Assembly (NCBI RefSeq): GCF_029167645.1
Contig: NZ_CP119147.1
Span: 3,782,001 to 3,846,000, forward strand
Direction of reading: 5' to 3'
From: Streptomyces sp. AM 2-1-1
GTDB taxonomy: Bacteria > Actinomycetota > Actinomycetes > Streptomycetales > Streptomycetaceae
Length of the DNA: 64,000 bases
Shown: in pieces, positions 34,551 through 44,412 of the stretch
Numbering within the stretch: the stretch's first letter is position 1
Layout: each line of letters opens with the position of its first letter
Position numbers and translations under genes: made by a program
The notes under the pieces: model-generated
The model's database searches: none
Told to the model about the DNA's origin: nothing
The model's input: the letters and a program-made list of their open reading frames with translations, nothing else

Positions 34551-35540
34551 GTGCCCGGACGCCTGTGCGGTCGGAACGGGAGGCGTGTGCGGCCGTCACG
34601 GTCGTCCGGCGGGCGCGGCCGGCACATGCCGGACGGAACGGGCCGTCACGTCGCGCTCCGCCCTGCGGCGGGCCTTGCGGGCCGGTGTCGCCCCTGCGCG
34701 TACGAGTTCTCCACCCAGGGTGCCACGCGGCCTCATCGGCGGGTGCGGGTGGGGTGTGGGCGCCCGTGTGGGTCCCCGTGCGGCCCGGTGGAGGGGTCTG
34801 CCCGGAGGCGGGGGAGCTGCCCGCACGGGCCGGGGGAAACCGGAGGGATGGATTCCACGGGAACTCTCCGGTGGAGTGCAATTGCACATATTAAATTCGA
34901 CACTTGTAGGAAGAGGGTAAAGTCACCCTGTCCAAAAACTTGTTCAGTGACTCCCGTCACACTGCTTGCCGCTTGCCAACGTCCAGCCTGCCACCGCGAG
35001 AAGACGGAACGCCTCGCCGATGGTCAGGAGACCGGGGGTCTTCGGTCCTCCGTCCGGGTGGTCTCCGCACCCGGTCCGGTGGTCGGGACGGGCGCGGCCG
35101 AGGGCGCCCGGAGGGCTCCCCGGGAGCCGCCTGGTCCGCCGGGCCCCGGAGACGTGCTCTCGCGCCCGTCACGGCCTCCTGAGCGCCCTTCAGCTCCCCC
35201 GGCCCTCGCCCGTCTTCCCCGGGGCCCTCGGCTCCCGGACGGCCTCCTCGCGCCCGCACCCGGGGCCGGTCGCGGGCTCCGGGCGGCGAGCGGGCGCCGA
35301 CGCGGGGCGGGCCGGCGCCACCGGAGGCGGTGCCGACCGACGTGACGGCGGTCGCCGGTCGCCGCCCGAGGGGGCCCGCAGCAGCGCCCGGACCTCGTGT
35401 CCCGCTTCGCACGTGTGCACGGTCGCCCCCGGGGGGCCCGCCGACGGGAAGACGGAACGGCACGGCCCGTACGTTCCCCGGTGCACGTGACCCACGGGCG
35501 GGCCGGCCGCCGAAGCGGACGTCACGGAGGCGGAACGCAC
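34551..35540. other. Region between bldC and tRNA-Asp without a supported gene
   Basis: About 1 kb. Several open frames exist on both strands but none shows a recognisable domain, and the composition is Arg/Pro-rich in all of them. A marked AT-rich patch at 34870-34945 looks like a promoter. What it would drive is unclear. Confidence 0.5.
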
Positions 35541-35570
35541 GAAGGCCCGGATCTGATGATCCGGGCCTTC
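35541..35570 (-). terminator. Terminator of the first tRNA-Asp
   Basis: The 12-bp stem GAAGGCCCGGAT with ATCCGGGCCTTC around TGATG-type loop bases lies 9 nt beyond the tRNA 3' end on the minus strand. Confidence 0.85.
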
Positions 35571-35578
35571 GACATGTG

Positions 35579-35653
35579 CGGTCCTGACGGGATTTGAACC
35601 CGCGGCCTCCACCTTGACAGGGTGGCGAGCACTCCAAACTGCTCCACAGGACC
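35579..35653 (-). tRNA. tRNA-Asp(GTC), copy 1
   Basis: 75 nt with acceptor stem GGTCCTG / CAGGACC, anticodon GTC in loop CTGTCAA, T-loop GTTCAAATC. Identical to 41082-41156. CCA not encoded. Confidence 0.95.
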
Positions 35654-35801
35654 TTGCTGTCGTTCTCGCTTCCGTACTCTCGTCCGGCTGCGAAACAGGA
35701 CTGTACAGGAGGTCGGCGGGCCAGGTCGAATTCACCCGGCGTGACGGCCTGCTCACCGACCCGAAGGGCGGTGAGCAGGCCGGATCCCCCGACGGCACGG
35801 C

Positions 35802-38800
35802 CTACGGTGCGGCGGCGTCGATCGCCTTCACGATCCGCTTGTCCGACACCGGGAAGGCCGTTCCCAGCGCGTGCGCGAAGTAACTGACCCGCAGCTCCTC
35901 GATCATCCAGCGGATGTCGAGCACCTCCTGCGGCACGGGCCGCCCCTGCGGCAACTGCTCCAGCAGCCAGGCGTACTCGTCCTGCATCTCGTGGACCTTC
36001 TCCATGCGCGTGGTGTCGCGCTGGACCGAGGTCGGCATCTGCTGGAGCCGGCGGTCCGCCGCGACGAGGTAGCGCATCAGGTCGGGCAGCCTGCGCAGCC
36101 CGGTCGCGGTGACGAAGCCGGCCGGCACGAGCCGTGCCAGCTGCTCCCGTACGTCCGCGACGTTCTTCACCAGCGTCAGGCTGTTCGTGGCCTTCAGACG
36201 GCGCTCGCAGGCCTGCCAGGCGGCCAGGATCTGCTGGACCTGGCCGACCGTGCGGACCGTGAGGTCGACCAGGTCGGCACGGACCTTGTCGTACAGGGCG
36301 GTGAAGGCCGCCTCGTCCCAGGCGGGGCCGCCGTGGGCGGCGATCAGGCGGTCGGCGGCGGCGGTGGCGCAGTCCTCGAAGAGGGCCTGCACCGAGCCGT
36401 GCGGATTGCGCGACAGCGCCAGCTTCTGCTGGTTGGTGAGCTTGTCCGAGGCGAACTTCGCCGGGTTGACCGGGATGTTCAGCAGGATGAGCCGACGGGT
36501 TCCGCGCCACATCGCCTGCTGCTGCTCGGCCTCGGTGTCGAAGAGCCGTACGGCCACCGTCCCGCCCTGGTCCACCAGCGCCGGGTACGCCTTGACCGGC
36601 TGCCCGGCCCGCCGGGTCTCGAAGACCCGGTCCAGCGTGCCGATGGTCCAGCCGGTGAGCCCCGAACGCTCGACGGAGACCCCCGAGGGCCCCGCGGTCG
36701 CCGCGGCGGCCTGGGAGAGCGCCTGGCGGGCCTTCGGGCGCAACCGGAGCTTGAGCGCGTCGAGGTCCTTGTCCTCGGCGACCTTGCGCCGCCGCTCGTC
36801 GACGATCCGGAAAGTGATCTTCAGGTGTTCCGGTACCCGGCCCAGGTCGAAGTCGTCCGCGGTGACCGGCACCCCGACCATCCGCTGGAGTTCGCGGGCG
36901 AGCGTGGTGGGCAGCGGCTCCTGGAGCGGGACGGCCCGGTCGAGGAACTTGTCCGCGTAGTTGGGGGCGGGCACGTAGTGGCGGCGGATCGGCTTGGGCA
37001 GCGAGCGGATCAGCTCGGTGACGACCTCCTCGCGGAGCCCCGGGATCTGCCAGTCGAAGCCCTCGGAGGTGACCTGGTTGAGCACCTGGAGCGGGATGTG
37101 GACGGTCACGCCGTCCGCGTCCGCGCCGGGCTCGAACTGGTACGTCACCTTGAACTTGAGCTTCCCCTGCCGCCAGGAGTCCGGGTAGTCGTCCTTGGTG
37201 ACGGCCCCGGCCTTCTCGTTGATGAGCATGGAGCGCTCGAAGTCCAGCGCGTCCGGCTCGTCCCGGCGCTTGTGCTTCCACCAGGAGTCGAAGTGCGCGC
37301 CGGACACGATGTGTTCGGGGATGCGCTGGTCGTAGAAGTCGAAGAGCGTCTCGTCGTCCACGAGGATGTCGCGGCGCCGGGCGCGGTGCTCCAACTCCTC
37401 GACCTCGCCGAGGAGTTTGCGGTTGTCGTGGAAGAACTGGTGGTGCGTCCGCCAGTCCCCCTCCACCAGGGCGTTCCGGATGAAGAGGTCGCGGGACGCC
37501 TCCTGGTCGATTCGGCCGAAATTGACCTTGCGCTGGGCGATGATCGGTACCCCGTAGAGGGTGACCCGCTCGTAGGCCATCACCGCCGCCTGGTCCTTCT
37601 CCCAGTGCGGCTCGCTGTAGGTGCGCTTCAGCAGGTGCTGGGCCACCGGCTCGATCCACTCCGGCTCGACCTTCGCGTTGACGCGCGCCCAGAGCCGGGA
37701 GGTCTCCACCAGTTCGGCCGACATCACGAACCGGGGCTGCTTCTTGAAGAGCGAGGAGCCCGGGAAGATCGCGAACTTGGCGCTGCGCGCGCCCAGGTAC
37801 TCGTTCTTCTCGGTGTCCTTGAGACCGATGTGCGAAAGCAGACCGGCCAGCAGCGAGGTGTGCACCGCCTGCTCGGGGATGGCCCCGCCGACCGTCGGCT
37901 CCTCGACCTTGATGTCCATCTGCCGGGCGACCGTGCGCAGCTGGGCGTAGATGTCCTGCCATTCGCGGATGCGCAGGAAGTTGAGGTACTCCTGCTTGCA
38001 CATCCGGCGGAAGCTGGCCGAACCGCGCTCCCTCTGCTGCTCGCGGACGTAGTCCCAGAGCTTCAGGTACGCCAGGAAGTCCGAGGTCTCGTCCTTGAAC
38101 CGGGCGTGCTGCTGGTCGGCCTGCGTCTGCTTGTCCGAGGGCCGCTCGCGCGGGTCCTGGATGGAGAGCGCGGCGGCGATGACCATCACCTCGCGGGCGC
38201 AGCCGTTGCGGTCGGCCTCGATCACCATCCGGGCCAGGCGCGGGTCCACCGGAAGCTGTGAGAGTTTGCGGCCGAGCGGGGTGAGCCGCTTGCGCGCGTC
38301 CTTCTCCGCGGGGTCCAGCGCGCCCAGCTCCTGGAGCAGCTGCACCCCGTCGCGGATGTTGCGGTGGTCCGGCGGGTCGATGAACGGGAACTTCTCGATC
38401 TCGCCGAGGCCGGCCGCGGTCATCTGGAGGATGACGGAGGCGAGGTTGGTCCGCAGGATCTCCGCGTCGGTGAACTCCGGCCGGGTCAGGAAGTCGTCCT
38501 CGGAGTACAGCCGGATGCAGATGCCGTCGGACGTGCGCCCGCAGCGGCCCTTGCGCTGGTTGGCGCTGGCCTGCGAGATCGCCTCGATCGGCAGCCGCTG
38601 GACCTTTGTGCGGTGGCTGTAGCGGGAGATGCGGGCGGTGCCCGGGTCGATCACGTACTTGATGCCGGGGACGGTCAGCGAGGTCTCGGCCACGTTGGTC
38701 GCGAGGACGATGCGGCGGGTGACGCCGCTGGGGGTCCGCTGGAACACCCGGTGCTGCTCGGCGTGGGAGAGGCGCGCGTAGAGGGGGAGCACCTCGGTGT

Positions 38801-39743
38801 GGCGGAGGTTGCGCTTGCCGAGCGCGTCGGCCGTGTCGCGGATCTCGCGCTCGCCGGAGAGGAAGACCAGCACGTCGCCGGGGCCGGCGGAGTGGAGCTC
38901 GTCCACCGCCTCGCAGATCGCGGTGATCTGGTCGCGGTCGGCGTCCTCGCCGCCCTCTTCGAGCAGCGGGCGGTAGCGGACCTCCACCGGGTAGGTGCGC
39001 CCGCTGACCTCGACGATCGGGGCGTCCCCGAAGTGCCGGGAGAACCGCTCCGGGTCGATCGTCGCCGAGGTGATGACGACCTTCAGGTCCGGGCGCTTCG
39101 GCAGCAGCCGGGCCAGGTAGCCGAGGAGGAAGTCGATGTTGAGCGACCGCTCGTGCGCCTCGTCGATGATGATCGTGTCGTACGCGAGCAGCTCGCGGTC
39201 GGTCTGGATCTCGGCCAGCAGGATGCCGTCCGTCATCAGCTTCACGAAGGTCGACTCGGGGTTCACCTGGTCGGTGAAGCGGACCTTCCAGCCGACGGTC
39301 TCGCCGAGCGGGGTGTCGAGCTCCTCCGCGACCCGCTCCGCGACCGTGCGGGCCGCGATCCGGCGGGGCTGGGTGTGCCCGATCATGCCGCGTACCCCGC
39401 GCCCGAGCTCCATGCAGATCTTGGGGATCTGGGTGGTCTTGCCGGAGCCGGTCTCGCCCGCGACGATCACGACCTGGTGGTCGCGTATCGCCTCCAGGAT
39501 CACGTCCTTCTTCTGGCTCACCGGAAGCTGGTCCGGGTACGACACGGTGGGCAGCCGGGAGGCGCGCGCGGCGAGCCGTTCGGCGGCCTTGCCCGCTTCG
39601 GCCGCGATCTCGTCCACGACGGACTGACGGGCCTCGGGCTTGCGGATGCGACGCGCCCCTTCGAGACGCCGGCCGAGCCGGTGCGCGTCACGGAGCGAGA
39701 GCTGTCCGAGCTGGGACTGGAGATCAGCGAAGGAAGTAGACAT
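35802..39743 (-). CDS. hrpA: ATP-dependent RNA helicase HrpA (DEAH box)
   Basis: A 1313-residue DEAH-box helicase, the usual length of bacterial HrpA. Motif I is GETGSGKTTQIPK (about residues 96-108), motif II DEAH in IIIDEAHERS, motif III SATID, and motif VI QRKGRCGRTSDG. After the helicase core come the HA2/OB-fold region and the long bacterial C-terminal DUF3418 part. HrpA enzymes remodel RNA and rescue stalled or collided ribosomes. The ATG at 39743 matches the family start. It is flanked by identical tRNA-Asp genes at 35.6 and 41.1 kb. Confidence 0.96.
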   Translation of the reverse strand: MSTSFADLQSQLGQLSLRDAHRLGRRLEGARRIRKPEARQSVVDEIAAEAGKAAERLAARASRLPTVSYPDQLPVSQKKDVILEAIRDHQVVIVAGETGSGKTTQIPKICMELGRGVRGMIGHTQPRRIAARTVAERVAEELDTPLGETVGWKVRFTDQVNPESTFVKLMTDGILLAEIQTDRELLAYDTIIIDEAHERSLNIDFLLGYLARLLPKRPDLKVVITSATIDPERFSRHFGDAPIVEVSGRTYPVEVRYRPLLEEGGEDADRDQITAICEAVDELHSAGPGDVLVFLSGEREIRDTADALGKRNLRHTEVLPLYARLSHAEQHRVFQRTPSGVTRRIVLATNVAETSLTVPGIKYVIDPGTARISRYSHRTKVQRLPIEAISQASANQRKGRCGRTSDGICIRLYSEDDFLTRPEFTDAEILRTNLASVILQMTAAGLGEIEKFPFIDPPDHRNIRDGVQLLQELGALDPAEKDARKRLTPLGRKLSQLPVDPRLARMVIEADRNGCAREVMVIAAALSIQDPRERPSDKQTQADQQHARFKDETSDFLAYLKLWDYVREQQRERGSASFRRMCKQEYLNFLRIREWQDIYAQLRTVARQMDIKVEEPTVGGAIPEQAVHTSLLAGLLSHIGLKDTEKNEYLGARSAKFAIFPGSSLFKKQPRFVMSAELVETSRLWARVNAKVEPEWIEPVAQHLLKRTYSEPHWEKDQAAVMAYERVTLYGVPIIAQRKVNFGRIDQEASRDLFIRNALVEGDWRTHHQFFHDNRKLLGEVEELEHRARRRDILVDDETLFDFYDQRIPEHIVSGAHFDSWWKHKRRDEPDALDFERSMLINEKAGAVTKDDYPDSWRQGKLKFKVTYQFEPGADADGVTVHIPLQVLNQVTSEGFDWQIPGLREEVVTELIRSLPKPIRRHYVPAPNYADKFLDRAVPLQEPLPTTLARELQRMVGVPVTADDFDLGRVPEHLKITFRIVDERRRKVAEDKDLDALKLRLRPKARQALSQAAAATAGPSGVSVERSGLTGWTIGTLDRVFETRRAGQPVKAYPALVDQGGTVAVRLFDTEAEQQQAMWRGTRRLILLNIPVNPAKFASDKLTNQQKLALSRNPHGSVQALFEDCATAAADRLIAAHGGPAWDEAAFTALYDKVRADLVDLTVRTVGQVQQILAAWQACERRLKATNSLTLVKNVADVREQLARLVPAGFVTATGLRRLPDLMRYLVAADRRLQQMPTSVQRDTTRMEKVHEMQDEYAWLLEQLPQGRPVPQEVLDIRWMIEELRVSYFAHALGTAFPVSDKRIVKAIDAAAP

Positions 39744-40070
39744 ACGGATCCCAGGATCTCACCCGCGCCCGAAGAGTGGCGAACCGATTTCGCACCGCCC
39801 GGGTACGGGCGTCCCGCGACCCCCGCGCCGGTACGCCCGTCCGGGCGGGGTGCGGCACGTACGATCTGCGGCAAGTCGACCGTTTCGAGGCCACCGGGAA
39901 GGGGCCCGCACGTGTCCCGTACGACGTGCCCGCGCCCGGCGAGCCGGACCGCCGTGCCGCGCCCCGGCATCCGGATAGCCCCGGGTGGCCGCGCCCGCTG
40001 AGCCGCACCGCCGCCGGCCGCCCCCTCTTCTCCGCCGCCCCGCATCCGTACGACGCTCCCGGAGTGCCGC

Positions 40071-40847
40071 ATGCCCCTGCCCCAGAAGAAGAGCCGGTCG
40101 AGGAAGCCGCTGCTGTTCGGCTCCGCGGTCGTCCTCGCCGCCGCCCTGCTCGGTTACGTCTCGTACCGGGCGACCGACCCCGGCCCGTCCCCGTCCGCCA
40201 CGGCCGGCGAGTCGGCCCGGCCCGAGGCGGGGGAGTACTCCGAGACGGCGAAGCTCGCCCGCCGCGAACCGGGCGACCCGCTGGCGCTCGGCCGTACGGA
40301 CGCGCTCGTCGTCCTGGTCGAGTACGGCGACTTCCAGTGCGGCTACTGCGCCACGTTCGCCCGGGACACCGAGCCGGCCCTGGTCGACGCCTACGTGGCC
40401 GACGGCACCCTGCGCATCGAGTGGCGCAACTTCCCGATCTTCGGCGAGGAGTCCGAGGCCGCCGCCCGCGCCGCCTGGGCCGCGGGCCGGCAGAAGCGCT
40501 TCTGGGAGTTCCACCGGGCCGCGTACGCCGAGGGTTCCCGGAAGAAGGGGTTCGGTCCCGAACGGCTCACCGCCCTCGCGAAGGAGGCGGGGGTGGCGGA
40601 CCTGGAGCGGTTCCGCACCGATCTCGACAGCGCCGAGGCGGCGGAGTCGGTCGGCCGGGACCAGGCCGAGGCGTACGGGCTCGGTGCCACCTCCACGCCG
40701 TCCTTCCTCGTCAACGGCCGCCCGCTGGCGGGCGCCCAGCCCGACGCGACCTTCACCTCCGCCATCGAGGAGGCCGCCGAGGCGGCCCGCACCGGCTCCG
40801 CCGTGCCGACCGAGAGCGTCGGCCAGGCGGGGAACCGGGCCCGGTGA
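40071..40847 (+). CDS. Membrane-anchored DsbA-family thiol oxidoreductase
   Basis: A 258-residue protein with an N-terminal basic stretch and one membrane segment (LLFGSAVVLAAALLGYV, about 14-30), then an extracytoplasmic thioredoxin-fold domain. The active-site CGYC is at 90-93 in EYGDFQCGYCATFA and the cis-Pro loop is ATSTPSFLVNGRPL near 225. The DsbA-type helical insertion lies between. It probably oxidises or isomerises disulfides of secreted proteins. No DsbB/VKOR partner is adjacent. A bidirectional hairpin follows at 40949. Confidence 0.92.
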   Translation: MPLPQKKSRSRKPLLFGSAVVLAAALLGYVSYRATDPGPSPSATAGESARPEAGEYSETAKLARREPGDPLALGRTDALVVLVEYGDFQCGYCATFARDTEPALVDAYVADGTLRIEWRNFPIFGEESEAAARAAWAAGRQKRFWEFHRAAYAEGSRKKGFGPERLTALAKEAGVADLERFRTDLDSAEAAESVGRDQAEAYGLGATSTPSFLVNGRPLAGAQPDATFTSAIEEAAEAARTGSAVPTESVGQAGNRAR

Positions 40848-40948
40848 CGGCCGCACCGGTCCGACCGGCCCGCGTACCGGACGGACCGGTGCGGCGGGTT
40901 GGACCGCGCCGGTGGGGTGGACAGGGCCTCGGGGCGGGCCGGAAACGG

Positions 40949-40980
40949 CGGAAGCCCCATCCGTGGGGATGGGGCTTCCG
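40949..40980. terminator. Hairpin between DsbA-like gene and tRNA cluster
   Basis: A perfect 14-bp stem CGGAAGCCCCATCC with GGATGGGGCTTCCG and a GTGG loop, 5 nt beyond the tRNA-Phe 3' end. It can terminate both directions. Confidence 0.9.
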
Positions 40981-40985
40981 GGAGG

Positions 40986-41059
40986 TGGCTGGGGCCGGGA
41001 TCGAACCGGCGACCTATCGCTTTTCAGGCGATCGCTCGTACCAACTGAGCTACCCAGCC
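40986..41059 (-). tRNA. tRNA-Phe(GAA)
   Basis: 74 nt. Acceptor stem GGCTGGG / CCCAGCC, anticodon GAA in loop CTGAAAA, T-loop GTTCGATCC. CCA not encoded. Third in a Glu-Asp-Phe cluster read on the minus strand. Confidence 0.94.
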
Positions 41060-41081
41060 ACGCAGCTCCTGAGAACTGCAG

Positions 41082-41156
41082 CGGTCCTGACGGGATTTGA
41101 ACCCGCGGCCTCCACCTTGACAGGGTGGCGAGCACTCCAAACTGCTCCACAGGACC
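41082..41156 (-). tRNA. tRNA-Asp(GTC), copy 2
   Basis: 75 nt, identical to 35579-35653. Middle gene of the tRNA-Glu-Asp-Phe cluster. Confidence 0.95.
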
Positions 41157-41194
41157 AAGCAATGTGCGAGACAAGTCTCGCACACGGTAAAGCG

Positions 41195-41267
41195 TGCCCC
41201 CAACGGGATTCGAACCCGTGCTACCGCCTTGAAAGGGCGGCGTCCTGGGCCACTAGACGATGAGGGC
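41195..41267 (-). tRNA. tRNA-Glu(TTC)
   Basis: 73 nt. Acceptor stem GCCCTCA / TGGGGGC with one G-T pair, anticodon TTC in loop CTTTCAA, T-loop GTTCGAATC. First gene of the minus-strand cluster. Confidence 0.94.
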
Positions 41268-41380
41268 TAAAGGCCCACCGGCTTGCTTTCCAGCGCGTCG
41301 GGGACGTGAGAAGCATATGGGATCCCGGAGCTAACGCCAAAACGGTTTCCCGGCGGGGTCGTGGCGGCGGTGCGGCGAGG

Positions 41381-43024
41381 TCACGGGGAGGGCCGGCGCT
41401 CCCCGGCCGGGGAGGGGGCGGCGGGGACCGGGGAGCCGGGCGAAGAGGGCGTGGCGGGGGTGGGGGAGCCGGGGCTCGCGGTCCCCGAGGGGGTCGCCTC
41501 GGGGGTGTTCTCCTCCGGCAGGTGGCGGCTGACCTCGGCCGTCGTCAGCCCCAGTCCGCCCAGCGTGATCTCGTCCCAGGCCTGCAGACGGCGGGTCGCC
41601 CGGTCCAGGTAGAGGACCGAGGCGCGCACCTTCTCCGGCTTCTCGTTCTGGACGGCGCGCAGGCCGCCGCCGCCGGTGGACCCCTCCACCTTCAACCGGG
41701 TGCCGAGCGGGAGGACCTCGTTGACCCGGTGGTGGACGTGGCCGGCGAGGACGAGCGGGACCGTGCCGTCCGTCTGCCGGGCCGCCTGGGGATCGTGCGC
41801 CACCGCGATGTCCACCGGGGTGCCGGCCCGGGTCTGGTCGCGGAGGGCGGAGGCCAGCCGGAGACCGGCCATCCGCTCGGCCGCCTCACCGCCCCGGGCC
41901 AGCGACCGGTCGGGGGTGAACTGGGGGTCGCCGGTGCCCGCGATGCGCAGCCCCGCGACGGTCACCGTGCTCCCCTCGTCCAGCACGTGCGCGTTCTCGA
42001 GGCCCCGGAGGTAGGTCTGCGTGTCGGAGGAGTCGTGGTTGCCGCGCACCCAGACGTACGGGGCGCCGAGGTCGCGGACCGGATCGAGGAAGCCGTTCTC
42101 GGTGGTGGTGCCGTGGTCCATGGTGTCGCCGGAATCGATGATCACGTCGATGCCGTACTGCTCGACGAGCGAGGCGACGATGTGCCAGGACGCCGGGTTG
42201 AGGTGGATGTCCGAGACGTGCAGGACCCGCAGGGTGCCCGGGTCCGGCTGGTAGACGGGGAGCGTGGAGGTGGCGTCGTACAGCCGGGAGACGTTGGTGA
42301 CCAGCCGGGCCAGCTCCTGCTGGTAGACGTCGAACTCGGTGACGATCGAACGGGCGTCGCCGACCACCGAGGGGGCGCTGGAGAGCAGCCCCGAGAACTT
42401 CGGTTCCAGCACCGACTTCGGGTTCCAGGTGGCGTACGCGCTCACCCCCGACGCGGTCAGCAGCACCAGCGCGAGGCCGCCGGCGGCCAGCGCCGGGCGC
42501 GGGCGCCGGTAGACGATCAGGCCGAGCGCCGTCGCCCCGGTCAGGACGGCGACCACCGACCGCACCGCCAGCTCCCGCGCGCCGGCCGCGATGTCCTCGG
42601 TGACCTCGTCCTGGAGCCCGGAGAATCGTTCCGGCTTCTCCACCAGCCGCTGCGAGCGCTCGGGATCGAGGCGGTCCACGTCCACGTCGAGGCGGACGGG
42701 AGCGATGTGCGAGTCCAGCTCCAGCGCGCCGAGCGGGGAGACGTCCACCCGGGTGCCCCCGGTGAGCGAGGGGCGCAGGGCCATCGTGGTGTCCATGGGG
42801 CCGACCGGCGTACGCACGTCCCCCACGACCAGCAGCCCGAGCCAGGCGCCCAGCACCACCACCGCGAGCATCGCAAGCCCCCGCACCAGCGGGCGCGGCC
42901 GGCGTCCCGCGAGTTCGGGCACCGGCATCGGGGCGGTCCGGCGGCTCCGCCGGGAGCGGCCGGACCGCGAACGGGCCGCACGGGCGGACACCGAACGGGA
43001 CGGACGGAACGGGACACGAACCAT
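41381..43024 (-). CDS. Membrane-anchored metallophosphoesterase
   Basis: A 547-residue protein with membrane segments near the N terminus (PLVRGLAMLAVVVLGAWLGLLVVGD) and around residues 150-195 (VVAVLTGATALGLIV, ALAAGGLALVLLTASGVSAYA). The calcineurin-like phosphoesterase domain follows: HVSDIHLN, DSGDTMDHG, WVRGNHDS, AHDP and LAGHVHH are the five metal-binding motifs in order. The C terminus is Pro/Ser-rich. The phosphodiester substrate is unknown. The start is uncertain: ATG 43024 gives a short basic N terminus; an ATG at 43057 is also possible. It is divergent from the small zincin gene. Confidence 0.9.
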   Translation of the reverse strand: MVRVPFRPSRSVSARAARSRSGRSRRSRRTAPMPVPELAGRRPRPLVRGLAMLAVVVLGAWLGLLVVGDVRTPVGPMDTTMALRPSLTGGTRVDVSPLGALELDSHIAPVRLDVDVDRLDPERSQRLVEKPERFSGLQDEVTEDIAAGARELAVRSVVAVLTGATALGLIVYRRPRPALAAGGLALVLLTASGVSAYATWNPKSVLEPKFSGLLSSAPSVVGDARSIVTEFDVYQQELARLVTNVSRLYDATSTLPVYQPDPGTLRVLHVSDIHLNPASWHIVASLVEQYGIDVIIDSGDTMDHGTTTENGFLDPVRDLGAPYVWVRGNHDSSDTQTYLRGLENAHVLDEGSTVTVAGLRIAGTGDPQFTPDRSLARGGEAAERMAGLRLASALRDQTRAGTPVDIAVAHDPQAARQTDGTVPLVLAGHVHHRVNEVLPLGTRLKVEGSTGGGGLRAVQNEKPEKVRASVLYLDRATRRLQAWDEITLGGLGLTTAEVSRHLPEENTPEATPSGTASPGSPTPATPSSPGSPVPAAPSPAGERRPSP

Positions 43025-43211
43025 TGGACCCGTATGCCCGGTCCGCCCTCCGGCCATGCGGCGGGGGCGGGGCACGCCCGCGTACGGGTTGCGGGAGCGG
43101 CGGACAGTGCTCCTCCCCGGTCGTACGGGCGCGTAGGGGGGCGTACGGGACGTAGCGGACGTGCGGCGGACGGGCGGGCGCGCCGGGGCGGGCGTGCGTG
43201 ACAATGGCGGG

Positions 43212-43562
43212 GTGCTGGAGATGACGCGCGAGCAGTTCGAAGAGCTGGTGAGTGAGGCGCTCGACCGGATCCCGCCGGAGCTGACGCGGCTGATGGACAA
43301 CGTCGCGGTGTTCGTCGAGGACGAACCGGACCCCGGCGACCCCGAGTTGCTCGGGCTCTACGAGGGAACGCCGCTCACCGAACGGGGCGAGTGGTACGCG
43401 GGCGTCCTGCCGGACCGGATCACCGTCTACCGCGGCCCGACGCTGCGGATGTGCGAGACCCGCGAGGACGTCGTCGCGGAGACCGAGATCACCGTGGTCC
43501 ACGAGATCGCCCACCACTTCGGGATCGACGACGCGCGGCTGCACGCGCTGGGTTACGCGTGA
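43212..43562 (+). CDS. Small metallopeptidase-fold protein (zincin, DUF1025-type)
   Basis: A 116-residue minimal zincin. [20 protein letters not shown] contains HExxH with the third ligand Asp in the family pattern HExxHxxGxxD. The N terminus ([21 protein letters not shown]) is the family hallmark. The known fold is a gluzincin-like minigene with unknown substrate. GTG 43212 is preferred: GACAAT lies 6 nt upstream and no ribosome site exists, suggesting a leaderless mRNA; ATG 43221 is an alternative. Its stop overlaps the GTG of the first FluC gene. Confidence 0.88.
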   Translation: MLEMTREQFEELVSEALDRIPPELTRLMDNVAVFVEDEPDPGDPELLGLYEGTPLTERGEWYAGVLPDRITVYRGPTLRMCETREDVVAETEITVVHEIAHHFGIDDARLHALGYA

Positions 43563-44035
43563 GCCGTCCCGGCGAGCCCCGCCGGGACGAGCCCGTCCTG
43601 CCCGCCCTGCCGGGGCCCCGCGAGGCGGCGGTGGTCGCCGTCGTGGCGGCCGGCGGAGCGCTCGGCGCCACCGCGCGGTACGCGGCGACGCTGGCCTGGC
43701 CCACCGGCGCGGGGGCCTTCCCGTGGACGGTCCTCGCCGTCAACGTCGCCGGCTGCGCGCTGATCGGCGTCCTCATGGTGCTGACCGTCGAGCTCTCCGT
43801 GGTCACCCGCCCGCTGCTGCGCCCCTTTCTCGGCGTGGGCGTCCTCGGCGGCTTCACCACCTTCTCCACGTACGCGGCCGACGTCTCGAAGCTGCTCCAG
43901 CGTCAGGAGGCGGCGACGGCCCTGGCCTACGCCGCCCTCACGGTGATGGGGGCGCTCGGCGCGGTCGGGGTCGCTGCGGCGGCGACGCGGGCGTGCGTGG
44001 CCCGCGTCCGGCGGGCGGGCGGGGACACGCGGTGA
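43559..44035 (+). CDS. crcB: Fluoride channel subunit FluC (CrcB), first copy
   Basis: A 158-residue four-helix membrane protein of the FluC/CrcB fluoride channel family. Family motifs: [10 protein letters not shown] near residue 32, [17 protein letters not shown], and [12 protein letters not shown], with the fluoride-lining Phe and Ser/Thr residues. The start GTG overlaps the zincin stop. A second copy follows with a 4-nt overlap, so the pair probably forms a heterodimeric channel protecting against environmental fluoride. Confidence 0.93.
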   Translation: MSRPGEPRRDEPVLPALPGPREAAVVAVVAAGGALGATARYAATLAWPTGAGAFPWTVLAVNVAGCALIGVLMVLTVELSVVTRPLLRPFLGVGVLGGFTTFSTYAADVSKLLQRQEAATALAYAALTVMGALGAVGVAAAATRACVARVRRAGGDTR

Positions 44036-44412
44036 ACTGGCTGCTGGTGATCGTCGGCGGGGCGGTGGGCGCGCCCCTGCGCCACCTGACGGACCGTCTG
44101 GTGCGCCGGTACCACGGAGCGGGGCTCGCGTACGTCTTCCCCTGGGGCACCTTCACGGTCAATGCCGCGGGCAGTCTGCTGCTCGGGGCGCTGACCGGCG
44201 CGGCCGTCTCCGCGCCGGCCTACGCCCTGCTGGGCACGGGGCTCTGCGGGGCGCTGACCACGTACTCGACCTTCTCCTACGAGACGCTCCGGATGGCCGA
44301 GACCGGACGGGGCTTCCTCGCGGGGGCCAACGTGGTGGCCTCGCTGCTGGTGGGGCTCGGCGCGGTGTTCCTCGGCGCGGAGGTGGCGGGCGGGGCCGGG
44401 TTCGGCGGGTGA
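44032..44412 (+). CDS. crcB: Fluoride channel subunit FluC (CrcB), second copy
   Basis: A 126-residue FluC protein: [30 protein letters not shown] and [13 protein letters not shown] match the family. The GTG start overlaps the preceding gene (GTGA). Having two adjacent, divergent copies indicates obligate heterodimers in which each subunit supplies one pore. No fluoride riboswitch is visible upstream. Confidence 0.93.
   Translation: MNWLLVIVGGAVGAPLRHLTDRLVRRYHGAGLAYVFPWGTFTVNAAGSLLLGALTGAAVSAPAYALLGTGLCGALTTYSTFSYETLRMAETGRGFLAGANVVASLLVGLGAVFLGAEVAGGAGFGG

Noticed and set aside
34551..35540. Open frames between bldC and tRNA-Asp on both strands
   Set aside because: No family resemblance, weak starts, and one frame runs through the tRNA gene; left as unannotated.
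35871..38261. Long plus-strand open frame opposite hrpA
   Set aside because: Composition is Val/Asp/Arg-rich with no domain; hrpA on the minus strand explains the region.
43400..43600. Search for a fluoride riboswitch near the FluC genes
   Set aside because: The FluC genes overlap the upstream zincin gene, leaving no leader, and no fluoride-riboswitch core was seen before the zincin.
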